The position numbers were made by a program, and so were the translations under genes. From NCBI GenBank assembly GCA_947447485.1, contig CANFJP010000005.1:1-32549 (forward strand): a stretch of 32,549 bases of DNA, in the 5' to 3' direction. The first letter of the stretch is position 1; the number at the start of each line of letters is the position of its first letter. Source of the stretch: Chitinophagaceae bacterium (GTDB taxonomy: Bacteria > Bacteroidota > Bacteroidia > Chitinophagales > Chitinophagaceae). Positions 1-8,880 of this stretch are shown here, in pieces. A model generated the notes under the pieces. The model saw only the letters and a list, made by a program, of their open reading frames with translations, searched no databases and was not told the DNA's origin.

Positions 1-1368
1 CTTGGATTTAGCGACGAACAGATTGTACGCATCATGAAGGAACCAGATAGCGAAGCAATTTACGAACGCAGAAAGTCCATGGGACTGATAAGGTCATATA
101 AAATGGTAGATACTTGTAGTGCAGAATTTAAGGCACAGACTCCTTATTTCTATTCAACATTTGAACCAAAACCTACAGAGGGTAAATTATTATCAAACGA
201 ATCTATTGTTTCTTCCAAAAAGAAAGTAATTGTGTTGGGCAGTGGCCCCAATAGGATTGGCCAAGGCATTGAATTTGACTATTGCTGTGTTCATGGATTA
301 TTGGCAATAAAAGAATGTGGATATGAGGCAATCATGGTGAATTGTAATCCAGAAACGGTCTCTACAGATTTTGATATTGCTGACAAGCTATATTTTGAAC
401 CAGTATTCTGGGAGCATTTATGGGAAATTGTAGAGCATGAAAAACCGGTGGGCGTCATTGTACAGTTAGGAGGCCAAACTGCTTTAAAACTTGCCAAGCG
501 ATTGCATGAGAAGGGAATAAAAATTATCGGTACTTCATTTGACAACATGGATATTGCCGAAGATCGTGGTCGCTTTAGCGATATGCTTAAAGAACTTGGT
601 ATTCCTTATCCAAATTATGGCACGGCTTACAATACAGATGATGCAATTGAGGTAGCCAAAAAAGTGGGTTATCCAGTATTAGTAAGACCAAGTTATGTAT
701 TAGGTGGACAAAGAATGCGGATTGTACTCAATGATGAAGAACTTGAAAAAGGGGTGCTTAGTTTATTAAAACACTTACCAGGAAATAAAATATTAATTGA
801 TCACTTTTTAGATCGCTGTCAGGAAGCGGAGATTGATGCCATTTTTGATGGAACCAACTTTCATATCATGGGGCTCATGGAGCACATTGAACCTGCAGGC
901 ATACATAGCGGCGACAGCAATGCAGTGTTGCCACAATTTAATCTTAGTCCATTGATTGTGCAAACCATGGAAGAGTACGCAGAAAAAATTGCTAGAACAT
1001 TAGAGATTCGTGGTCTCATCAATATTCAATTTGCTATTAAAGACGGAAATGTATTTGTAATTGAAGCCAACCCTCGTGCTTCGCGTACTACACCTTTTAT
1101 TGCAAAAGCGTATCAGATTCCCTATCTTAATATTGCTACGAAAGTGATGCTAGGTGAAGCTACTTTGAAAGATTTTACTTATGTAAAAAAACTACAAGGC
1201 TTTGCTATCAAAGAGCCTGTTTTTTCTTTTAATAAATTTCCTGGTGTAAACAAAGAGCTAGGTCCTGAAATGAAAAGCACCGGTGAAGCCATCCGATTTA
1301 TCAAAGATTTACGTGATCCTTATTTCAGACAATTATATAGAGAGCGAAGCATGCATTTGAGTAAATAA
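1..1368 (+). CDS. carB: Carbamoyl-phosphate synthase large subunit, 3' portion (5' end lies before the window); no C-terminal MGS domain
   Basis: Frame is open from base 1 (LGFSDEQIVRIMKEPDSEAIYERRKSMGLIRSYKMVDTCSAEF). CarB motifs include VLGSGPNRIGQGIEFDYCCVHG, PETVSTDFD, VRPSYVLGGQRM and FIEANPRASRTTPF. Ends at RQLYRERSMHLSK, shortly after the FNKFPGVNKELGPEMKSTGE motif. Confidence 0.96.
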   Translation, partial: LGFSDEQIVRIMKEPDSEAIYERRKSMGLIRSYKMVDTCSAEFKAQTPYFYSTFEPKPTEGKLLSNESIVSSKKKVIVLGSGPNRIGQGIEFDYCCVHGLLAIKECGYEAIMVNCNPETVSTDFDIADKLYFEPVFWEHLWEIVEHEKPVGVIVQLGGQTALKLAKRLHEKGIKIIGTSFDNMDIAEDRGRFSDMLKELGIPYPNYGTAYNTDDAIEVAKKVGYPVLVRPSYVLGGQRMRIVLNDEELEKGVLSLLKHLPGNKILIDHFLDRCQEAEIDAIFDGTNFHIMGLMEHIEPAGIHSGDSNAVLPQFNLSPLIVQTMEEYAEKIARTLEIRGLINIQFAIKDGNVFVIEANPRASRTTPFIAKAYQIPYLNIATKVMLGEATLKDFTYVKKLQGFAIKEPVFSFNKFPGVNKELGPEMKSTGEAIRFIKDLRDPYFRQLYRERSMHLSK

Positions 1369-1408
1369 ACTTTACAACTCCCTTCCTCTGTATTTTTTAC
1401 ATTAGCGT

Positions 1409-3508
1409 ATGCATCCCTATCGCATACCTACCTGGAAGAGCGCACCCTTTATTAGATTGCTATTCCCAATCATTATCGGCATTTTGCTTCAAGAAAAATT
1501 TGAAGCGAATATTTATTATCTAGTCATTTTTACTTTCTTTTTTTTACTCGCTTATTTTCAATTTTATTTTCTTTCTATTTATCAGCGTTATAGATTAAGA
1601 TATATTCAAGCTGCTTCACTTCATATGCTGGTTTTGTTGATGGCAATGCTATTCACTTGGAATAAAAAAATAAGCCATGAAAAAAATTGGTATCAACATT
1701 ACTATAAAAAGGGCAACTCTTTAATTCTACAAGCGGAAGAACCATCTGTAGCCAGACTTCATTCCATAAAAGTGGCAAGTACTGTAAAAGCAGTTGTTTG
1801 TAATGGAGTATCTTTTCCAGCATCGGGTAATTTGCTGGTTTATTTTAAAAATGATAGCAATGATATAACGCTTCGCTACGGAGATCTTTTTATGATAAAT
1901 GCTCCATTGCAAGAAATTAATAATGCCGGTAATCCAGGTGGATTTGATTACAAATCATATTTAGCACACCAGCAAATATTTAATACGGTCTTTCTGCAAT
2001 CGGGAGAATATGGTTTATTGCATGAAAACAAGGGCCATTCTTTACAGAAATTTATTTTCGATTTGCGCGACTTTACTTTACATTCTTTGCACAAGCACAT
2101 CTCTCAAGATGAAAAGATTGCAGGAATTGCAGAAGCGCTATTAATTGGTTATAAAGAAAACTTAGATAAAGAAGTGGTGCAAGCCTATAGTAATACAGGG
2201 CTCGTGCATATCATAGCCATTTCTGGACTTCATCTCGGATTAATATATATAATGCTTTTATGGATTTTCGATCGCTTACCAGGAATAAAAAAATCACTTT
2301 TTTTAAAAGGGGCTTTAGTAATATTATCGCTTTGGATATTTTCATTGCTAACAGGAGCTTCGGCTTCGGTATTGAGAAGTGCTGTTATGTTTACTTGTAT
2401 TATAATAGGGCGGTCTTTTCACAAAAAATCTACAATTCAAAATTCATTGGCAGTTTCTGCCTGCATTCTATTGTGCTATAATCCCTATTTTTTATGGGAC
2501 GTAGGATTTCAGCTAAGTTATCTTGCTATTATAAGCATTCTGTTTACTCAGCGTTTTTTTAAGGGCTTGGTTCTTTCCAAATATAATTTTATAAATAAAC
2601 TATGGGACTTGATGTCTGTTACATTATCGGCACAGGTGCTTACCTTTCCAATCTGTATATACTATTTTCATCAATTCCCCAATCTGTTCTTTCTTAGCAA
2701 CATCATTGCAGTCCCTCTTTCTACAGTTATTTTATTTGCTGAAATTATACTTGTCTCTTTCTCCTGGTTGCCTTCAGTAGCATTGTATATTGGCAAAATA
2801 ACGAGTGCATTAATATGGCTGATGAATTTTTTGGTAGAGTGGATTAGTAAATTGCCTTATTCGTTGTGGGATAATATTTATGCAAACGAATACACAACTA
2901 TTGTGTTATATGCGTTGGTTATTTCTTTAGCGTATGCTTTCATAAGAAAAAAATCCTATTTTTTTAAATTCGCCCTTTTGTTCACATTTATTTTTGTTGC
3001 CATTCATGCTTTTGCTACCATTAAAGCGAGTCGACAAAAAATGATCATAGTATATAATATCCCTAAACACACTGCAATTGATTTTGTGTATCATCAACAA
3101 TTTTTTTTTAAGGGAGATTCATCGGTGGAGAAAAACACACTACTTTATAACAGCATCATAAAACCCTCCAGGAATTATTTTAAATTGAATGCACCAAACA
3201 AAACACTCACAGGGCTATCTAACAATCAGTTTTGTTGGAGCTTTTTCGGTAAAAGATGGTTGATGATCAATGACTCTATCGATATGCCCAATTTTTCAAA
3301 AAAACTCAGTATTGATGTGCTGTTGCTTTCTAATAACGCACCCGTTAACATAAACGAAATAGTAAGATCTATCGCCCCGGCTGTGGTGGTATTTGATGCG
3401 TCTAATAGTTTGTGGAAAATTGCTAAATGGAAAAAACAATGCGATGCGCTACTTTTGCCTTGCTATGCTGTACCAGAAAAGGGTGCCTATATTTATACTT
3501 TTCGATAG
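1409..3508 (+). CDS. comEC: ComEC/Rec2-family DNA-uptake membrane protein
   Basis: 699 aa polytopic protein with the competence-domain core GIAEALLIGYKENLDKEVVQAYSNTGLVHIIAISGLHLGLIY, GASASVLRSAVMF and LWDVGFQLSYLAI. Confidence 0.9.
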   Translation: MHPYRIPTWKSAPFIRLLFPIIIGILLQEKFEANIYYLVIFTFFFLLAYFQFYFLSIYQRYRLRYIQAASLHMLVLLMAMLFTWNKKISHEKNWYQHYYKKGNSLILQAEEPSVARLHSIKVASTVKAVVCNGVSFPASGNLLVYFKNDSNDITLRYGDLFMINAPLQEINNAGNPGGFDYKSYLAHQQIFNTVFLQSGEYGLLHENKGHSLQKFIFDLRDFTLHSLHKHISQDEKIAGIAEALLIGYKENLDKEVVQAYSNTGLVHIIAISGLHLGLIYIMLLWIFDRLPGIKKSLFLKGALVILSLWIFSLLTGASASVLRSAVMFTCIIIGRSFHKKSTIQNSLAVSACILLCYNPYFLWDVGFQLSYLAIISILFTQRFFKGLVLSKYNFINKLWDLMSVTLSAQVLTFPICIYYFHQFPNLFFLSNIIAVPLSTVILFAEIILVSFSWLPSVALYIGKITSALIWLMNFLVEWISKLPYSLWDNIYANEYTTIVLYALVISLAYAFIRKKSYFFKFALLFTFIFVAIHAFATIKASRQKMIIVYNIPKHTAIDFVYHQQFFFKGDSSVEKNTLLYNSIIKPSRNYFKLNAPNKTLTGLSNNQFCWSFFGKRWLMINDSIDMPNFSKKLSIDVLLLSNNAPVNINEIVRSIAPAVVVFDASNSLWKIAKWKKQCDALLLPCYAVPEKGAYIYTFR

Positions 3509-3556
3509 TAAATAGCTTTTTCATTTGTGCCGGCTCATTTAATTGATACTTTTTTT

Positions 3557-5074
3557 ATGAAAAAAATTCAATCCGCATTAATTTCAGTTTTTTATAAAGA
3601 GGGGCTTGACTCCATCGTTCTGGAATTACATAAATTAGGAGTAATCATATATAGCACTGGTGGTACGCAATCATTCATAGAAAAATTAAATATCCCTTGC
3701 GTTCCTGTAGAATCATTAACCACCTATCCGTCCATTCTTGGGGGAAGAGTAAAAACTTTGCATCCATCAGTTTTTGGAGCCATATTGGGGAAGCGATCAG
3801 ATAGTACGCATGTAGCAGAAATGAAGGCATACAATATTCCTGAAATTGATTTGGTGATTGTAGATCTTTATCCTTTTGAGGAAACCGTTAAAAGTTTTGA
3901 AGGACAATCGCTAGAAGATGAAAGTCCTATAATTGAAAAGATAGATATTGGTGGCCCTTCTATGATTCGTGCTGCTGCTAAAAATCACCAAGATGTAGTT
4001 GTAGTTGCCTCTAAAAAAGACTATCCACTTCTACGTGATATTATTATGAATCAAGCAGGTCAAACTTCTCTTGAGCAAAGAAGAATGTTTGCAATAAAGG
4101 CTTTTGATGTGTGTAGCGCTTATGATAATGCTATTTCAAATTACTTTCATCAAACAACTTTTCAATCTCCCTTTAATCAGGAAGAAAAAATTCTCAGATA
4201 TGGCGAAAATCCTCATCAGCCAGCTATTTTTTATGGCAATCTGAATGAAATATTTACGCAGCTGCACGGGAAAGATTTGTCATATAATAATTTGGTAGAT
4301 GTAGAAGCTGCTATTCATTTAATTAAAGAATTTGACACCACTACTTTCGCAATCATTAAACATACCAATGTGTGCGGAATAGCCCAATCGGCAACGCTTA
4401 TGCAATCTTGGGAAAAAGCATTGGCGGGTGATCCAGAAAGTGCCTTTGGGGGCGTATTGGTATGTAATACAACGGTTGATATGGAAACGGCCACTGCTAT
4501 CAACGACTTGTTTTTTGAAGTGCTTATTGCGCCTGATTTTGACGAAAATGCACTCCTAACGCTTCAGTCTAAGAAAAATAGAATACTACTTGCATTAAAA
4601 AACGTTTCCTTGCCATTGCAACAATCTACATCTCTATTGAATGGAATTTTATTGCAAGACACTGATCAAGGAAATTATAATGAATGGAAAGAGGCGGGGG
4701 GGAGAGAAAGCAGTGTTTTGGAAAAAGAAGATTTAATTTTTGCCAATCTAGTGTGTAAGCATTTAAAAAGCAATGCCATTGCATTGGTAAAAAATAAACA
4801 GTTGATCGGAAAAGGATGTGGCCAAACAAGTAGAATAGATGCACTCCGACATGCTATTGATAAAGCACATCAGTTTAATTTTTCACTTGCTGGTGCAGTA
4901 TTGGCGAGTGATGCATTTTTCCCATTTGATGATTGTGTTAAAATTGCTCACGAAGCAGGCATTACTTCTTTTATACAACCAGGAGGATCTATTCGAGATG
5001 CAGATTCTATTGATTATTGCAAATCTCAAGAATTGGCAATGGTAATTACAGGCAAAAGGCATTTTAAACATTAA
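3557..5074 (+). CDS. purH: Bifunctional AICAR formyltransferase / IMP cyclohydrolase
   Basis: ISVFYKEGLDSIVLELHKLGVIIYSTGGTQSFIE, GGRVKTLHPSVFGAIL, RYGENPHQPAIF, IIKHTNVCG, VLASDAFFPF. ORF track begins at GTG 3527, but ATG 3557 (MKKIQSALISVFYKEG) fits the family N-terminus better. Confidence 0.96.
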   Translation: MKKIQSALISVFYKEGLDSIVLELHKLGVIIYSTGGTQSFIEKLNIPCVPVESLTTYPSILGGRVKTLHPSVFGAILGKRSDSTHVAEMKAYNIPEIDLVIVDLYPFEETVKSFEGQSLEDESPIIEKIDIGGPSMIRAAAKNHQDVVVVASKKDYPLLRDIIMNQAGQTSLEQRRMFAIKAFDVCSAYDNAISNYFHQTTFQSPFNQEEKILRYGENPHQPAIFYGNLNEIFTQLHGKDLSYNNLVDVEAAIHLIKEFDTTTFAIIKHTNVCGIAQSATLMQSWEKALAGDPESAFGGVLVCNTTVDMETATAINDLFFEVLIAPDFDENALLTLQSKKNRILLALKNVSLPLQQSTSLLNGILLQDTDQGNYNEWKEAGGRESSVLEKEDLIFANLVCKHLKSNAIALVKNKQLIGKGCGQTSRIDALRHAIDKAHQFNFSLAGAVLASDAFFPFDDCVKIAHEAGITSFIQPGGSIRDADSIDYCKSQELAMVITGKRHFKH

Positions 5075-5090
5075 ATTTCTTTAAACACTA

Positions 5091-6029
5091 ATGCAACAAT
5101 CATTTCGATTAAAGGATACAAGCAAAGGATATCTTGCATTGGTTATCACTAGTTTTTTTTGGGGAACCACCTGGGTTGCGAGTAAAATTGCTGTACAAGA
5201 AATATCTTCTATTCAATTAGCTTCCATTCGTCAATTAATTGCTGGCCTTTGTTTTGTGAGTTATTTTTTGTTTTATAAAAAAACTCCTTTGCCTACTTCA
5301 AAGCAGTGGCGCTGGTTGATGGTAATGTCAATATTAATGTTTGTTTTTGCAAATTGGCTTAGCACCTGGGGACTCAAATATATCTCTACGGGACTAGGCG
5401 CATTGATTGGATCGCTTTATCCATTAAGTGTTGTATTGATTGAATGGATTTTTTTTAAAAGTAAAAAAATAACCATCCTTACTTTTATTGGGTTGTTTTT
5501 AGGAATTGCCGGCGTAATTTTTGTTTTTTATAGTAGCATGTTTGCACAAATCAATTACGCTTTAATTTTTGGGCTTTCTTTATCAGTATTTGCTATGTTG
5601 TCCTGGAGTTTGGGAACTGTTTTTCTTGTTAGAAACAAAACAAATATCAACCCGTATTATGCTACTGGATGGCAAATGCTACTAAGTTCCTGTATATTAT
5701 TTATAATAAGTTTTTTTACAAATCAAGTAAAACCCATTGCTTTAATTTCCTTTAATGTATGGGCTGCTATTTTATATCTAGTTATTTTCGGATCGGTGAT
5801 CAGTTTTGTTGCCTTTATTTATTCAACAAAAAAATTACCACCCGCAATTTCTTCGCTGTATGCATACATCAATCCAATTGTAGCAATTATTGTAGCCGCA
5901 ATACTGTTGGGAGAAAAAATTAGCGTAAGCTTAATATGGGGGGCCATCGTTACGCTGATTGGAATATTTCTGGTAAACTATAGTGTTAAGAAAGACGAAG
6001 AAAAAGTTATTGTTGAACCTGAGATATAA
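5091..6029 (+). CDS. EamA/DMT-family transporter
   Basis: About 10 predicted TM segments and two EamA-like repeats (FFWGTTWVASKIAV..., WAAILYLVIFGSVISFVAFIYSTKKLPPAISSLYAYINPIVAIIVAAILLGE). Confidence 0.9.
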   Translation: MQQSFRLKDTSKGYLALVITSFFWGTTWVASKIAVQEISSIQLASIRQLIAGLCFVSYFLFYKKTPLPTSKQWRWLMVMSILMFVFANWLSTWGLKYISTGLGALIGSLYPLSVVLIEWIFFKSKKITILTFIGLFLGIAGVIFVFYSSMFAQINYALIFGLSLSVFAMLSWSLGTVFLVRNKTNINPYYATGWQMLLSSCILFIISFFTNQVKPIALISFNVWAAILYLVIFGSVISFVAFIYSTKKLPPAISSLYAYINPIVAIIVAAILLGEKISVSLIWGAIVTLIGIFLVNYSVKKDEEKVIVEPEI

Positions 6030-7293
6030 ATCGATTGTACATTTCCTTCCAACCAGCGTGTTGTTTGTCTGTCCCAAAAAAATTGTTATGAAAAATGGTA
6101 ATAAACAATCCGTTTGTTTTTTTGCAAGCCTCATAATAATTCATTAGCTCTATGTAAGAAGCTGCTGCTGTTTTTTTATCTTGATAAAAACTCGTAGCAT
6201 CCATATAACAAAAGGGGTAAACTCTCAAGTTGGTCGTTTCTTCTTTTAACAAATGATACCAATAAAAAGAGCTGGCAACTGAAGCCCTGAAACCATTGAT
6301 GCCCCCATAGCCCATACTGTATTCTTTTTCAATGCCAATGGATATCAAATTTTCATATGTTTCTGGCAATGACATTTTTATATAATGCTGCCTAGAACAT
6401 AGTATTGGTTGTTGTGCAATTCTTTCGAGACGTTTTTTCTCTTTCTGTAATGTAAAAATTCTTTTATTGCTTTTCCAAGAAGGATGAATTCCTAAAATAT
6501 ACTTTTCCTTATGCCTTTGTATCAATTTTTTCATTGATTTTTTATAAGGAGCAATATTTTTATCGTACTTGCTAATGATATTTGCAACAAGAAAAAAGTA
6601 AATCGGTTGATAATTCTTTTCTTTATGAATGGAATCTAAATAATCGTAACAGTCAAATGGATCTTTTTCCCATCCGATTAATACTTTGAGTCTTGTCATA
6701 GAAGGCGACGAAAGAAATCCCCCTAAATTTCTAATGATTCCTTTTGATTGAAATGACCAAGCGATATCAATATCATAGGTTGGTTTAAATTGGAATTTTT
6801 TCTCAGAATATGCTATTTGAGGAAACTTCAATTGAAGTGATGTAGTAAATGCTTCTATCCAAATATTAATGAGCGGGGTATCCAAGAAGTTGTTTTTAAA
6901 TGCAACAGCGTTCTCATGAGAATATCGGCCATATTGATCTTTATGGTGAGGCAGATATTCCTCATATCTACTAAGAAGGTAGAAGGAGGCTGCTAAAATA
7001 TCAAAAGAAAAATCTGCATCATCAATTTTAAAAAAAGCTTTAAATCTATTTGTTTCAAAACAAGTTATCGATTGCTCTCTGATATCGTTTTCAAATAATA
7101 AGGAGTGGGGTGGTATATGAAAATGATTAGTGTTACTTGAATTTTCACTATAATTTATAATGGGGCCTGTATGTGTTTTGCATATTTCAAAATCATTGCA
7201 AATAGTAAACTCTACTCCTAATTGTTCTTTAAAGATGAACTCGCATATGTATTTTAATCTCGGAGTGGTTATATGTGAGTAGACTAGTATCAT
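6007..7293 (-). CDS. Divergent polysaccharide-deacetylase-like protein of Bacteroidota type
   Basis: PTYDIDIAWSF, LGIHPSWKSN, GYGGINGFRASVASSFYWYHL and TIFHNNFFG match the divergent deacetylase family of Bacteroidota by recognition. Start placed at ATG 7293 (MILVYSHITTPRLKYICEF) because the 12 extra codons in the ORF track are encoded by a terminator hairpin. Confidence 0.65.
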   Translation of the reverse strand: MILVYSHITTPRLKYICEFIFKEQLGVEFTICNDFEICKTHTGPIINYSENSSNTNHFHIPPHSLLFENDIREQSITCFETNRFKAFFKIDDADFSFDILAASFYLLSRYEEYLPHHKDQYGRYSHENAVAFKNNFLDTPLINIWIEAFTTSLQLKFPQIAYSEKKFQFKPTYDIDIAWSFQSKGIIRNLGGFLSSPSMTRLKVLIGWEKDPFDCYDYLDSIHKEKNYQPIYFFLVANIISKYDKNIAPYKKSMKKLIQRHKEKYILGIHPSWKSNKRIFTLQKEKKRLERIAQQPILCSRQHYIKMSLPETYENLISIGIEKEYSMGYGGINGFRASVASSFYWYHLLKEETTNLRVYPFCYMDATSFYQDKKTAAASYIELMNYYEACKKTNGLFITIFHNNFFGTDKQHAGWKEMYNRFISQVQQ

Positions 7294-7300
7294 TTTGTAT

Positions 7301-7323
7301 AAAAAAAGTCGGACAAGCCGACT
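7301..7323 (-). terminator. Rho-independent terminator for the lutB-like gene, immediately upstream of the next gene's start
   Basis: Minus strand AGTCGG-CTTGT-CCGACT followed by a T run (7 T including the last stem base), between the lutB stop (7351) and ATG 7293. Confidence 0.7.
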
Positions 7324-7350
7324 ATTCAATTTTATATTCTAAAATACAAC

Positions 7351-8727
7351 TTAATTCTTAAAACGCTCTTTCCATTGTTGATTAAATGTTTTCTCGCTGA
7401 AAGTAAGCTCTCCTCTATGTTTAGTCCATTGCTTAAATACCTTATTAACTATTTTGCTTTTCCATTTCCCATTTCCTATGTTCATTAAACTTCTATGAAG
7501 GCTCGATATTTTCCAGCATTTCCATGCGATTTTTTCCAATAATGTTGCATGACCTTCGGTAACAGATTCGTGTCTGTTTTCTAATAGCAATTCATGTAGA
7601 TTTATTTTTACTGCACAAACTTCTGTACAACTTCCACAAAGCGAAGAGGCATAACTTAGGTGTTTGAAATTTTCCATTCCTTGTAGATGCGGCGTGATAA
7701 CGCTTCCTATTGGTCCGCTATAGGTTGCGCCATATGCATGCCCACCGATGTTTTTATAAATAGGACAAGTATTTAAGCAAGCACCACATTTTATACAGTA
7801 AAGACTTTCACGTTGTTTCGGATTTTTTAAAATATTGGTTCTTCCGTTATCAAGGAGGATTACATACATTTCTTCCGGCCCATCGGTTTCATTGGGTTGT
7901 CTTGGTCCTGTGATAATAGTATTGTACACTGTTAATTTCTGTCCTGTACCGAACGTGCTTAATAAGGGCCAAAATAATGCTAAGTCAGTAATCGATGGAA
8001 TCATTTTTTCAATTCCAACAATTACAATATGCGTTTTGGGAAAAGAGCAGCTAAGTCGAGCATTTCCTTCATTTTCAGTTACGGCTATCCCTCCAATATC
8101 GCTGATGATAAAGTTGGCTCCTGTAACGCCTACTTCAGCTTCAACATATTTGCTTCTTAAAATATTTCTTGCTACGAGTGTAAGTTCTTCTGGTGTTAAT
8201 TTAGGATCTGTGCCTAGTTTCTCAGCAAATAATTTCGCAACGTCTTCCTTGCTTTTATGCATAGCAGGTGTTACAATGTGGTAGGGCGCTTCACCATCTA
8301 GTTGTTGTATGTATTCTCCCAAATCCGTTTCAATGCTATTGATATTATTTTCTTCCAGTGCTTGATTCAAATGAATCTCTTCCGTCACCATGCTCTTGCT
8401 CTTTACCAATGTTTGGCAATTCTTTTGTTTACATATTTGAAGAATCTCTTTAATAGCTTGCGCTCCATCTTCTGCCCATATAACTTTTCCACCTCTTTTG
8501 CTGAAGTGTAATTCAAATTCTTCTAATTGCTGATCAAGCGTTTCTATTGCTCGCCACTTGGTGTTTTTGGCTCTTTCTCTGGCGAGGTGTACGTTTTCAA
8601 ATTGTAATTTCCCCTGAGGAACTACGGCGTTGTATTTACCAATATTAAAATTAATCTTCCGCCTGTGATCGAGGTCGGCTGCTTTTATAGTGCTTTTTGC
8701 TATAAAGGAGGCTGCAGTTTCTGACAT
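7351..8727 (-). CDS. lutB: LutB/LldF-family iron-sulfur protein (lactate utilization type)
   Basis: CIKCGACLNTCPIY and CGSCTEVCAVKINL ferredoxin-like motifs; VGVTGANFIISDIGGIAVTENEGNARL and KSKSMVTEEIHLN typical of LutB. Start taken at MSETAASF (8727). Confidence 0.88.
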   Translation of the reverse strand: MSETAASFIAKSTIKAADLDHRRKINFNIGKYNAVVPQGKLQFENVHLARERAKNTKWRAIETLDQQLEEFELHFSKRGGKVIWAEDGAQAIKEILQICKQKNCQTLVKSKSMVTEEIHLNQALEENNINSIETDLGEYIQQLDGEAPYHIVTPAMHKSKEDVAKLFAEKLGTDPKLTPEELTLVARNILRSKYVEAEVGVTGANFIISDIGGIAVTENEGNARLSCSFPKTHIVIVGIEKMIPSITDLALFWPLLSTFGTGQKLTVYNTIITGPRQPNETDGPEEMYVILLDNGRTNILKNPKQRESLYCIKCGACLNTCPIYKNIGGHAYGATYSGPIGSVITPHLQGMENFKHLSYASSLCGSCTEVCAVKINLHELLLENRHESVTEGHATLLEKIAWKCWKISSLHRSLMNIGNGKWKSKIVNKVFKQWTKHRGELTFSEKTFNQQWKERFKN

Positions 8728-8880
8728 AATTATAATATTGACCAAATTATATGCATATTGAAAATAGCTTCAATGCAATGAAATAAAGTTGTAAACGAAG
8801 TTAATACATAAGAAGGGTAGCTGTTCAGCTTGAAAAAAATATTTTCAACACTTTGTTAATTATATTGATCTTTACTCAGG

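Noticed and set aside
7835-8284. 149-aa plus-strand ORF opposite lutB
   Set aside because: Fully antisense to a well-conserved gene, with no recognisable domain; typical shadow ORF.
8828-8850. TTGAAAAAAATATTTTCAA inverted repeat downstream of kbl
   Set aside because: AT-only arms and no adjacent T tract on the minus strand; too weak to call a terminator.
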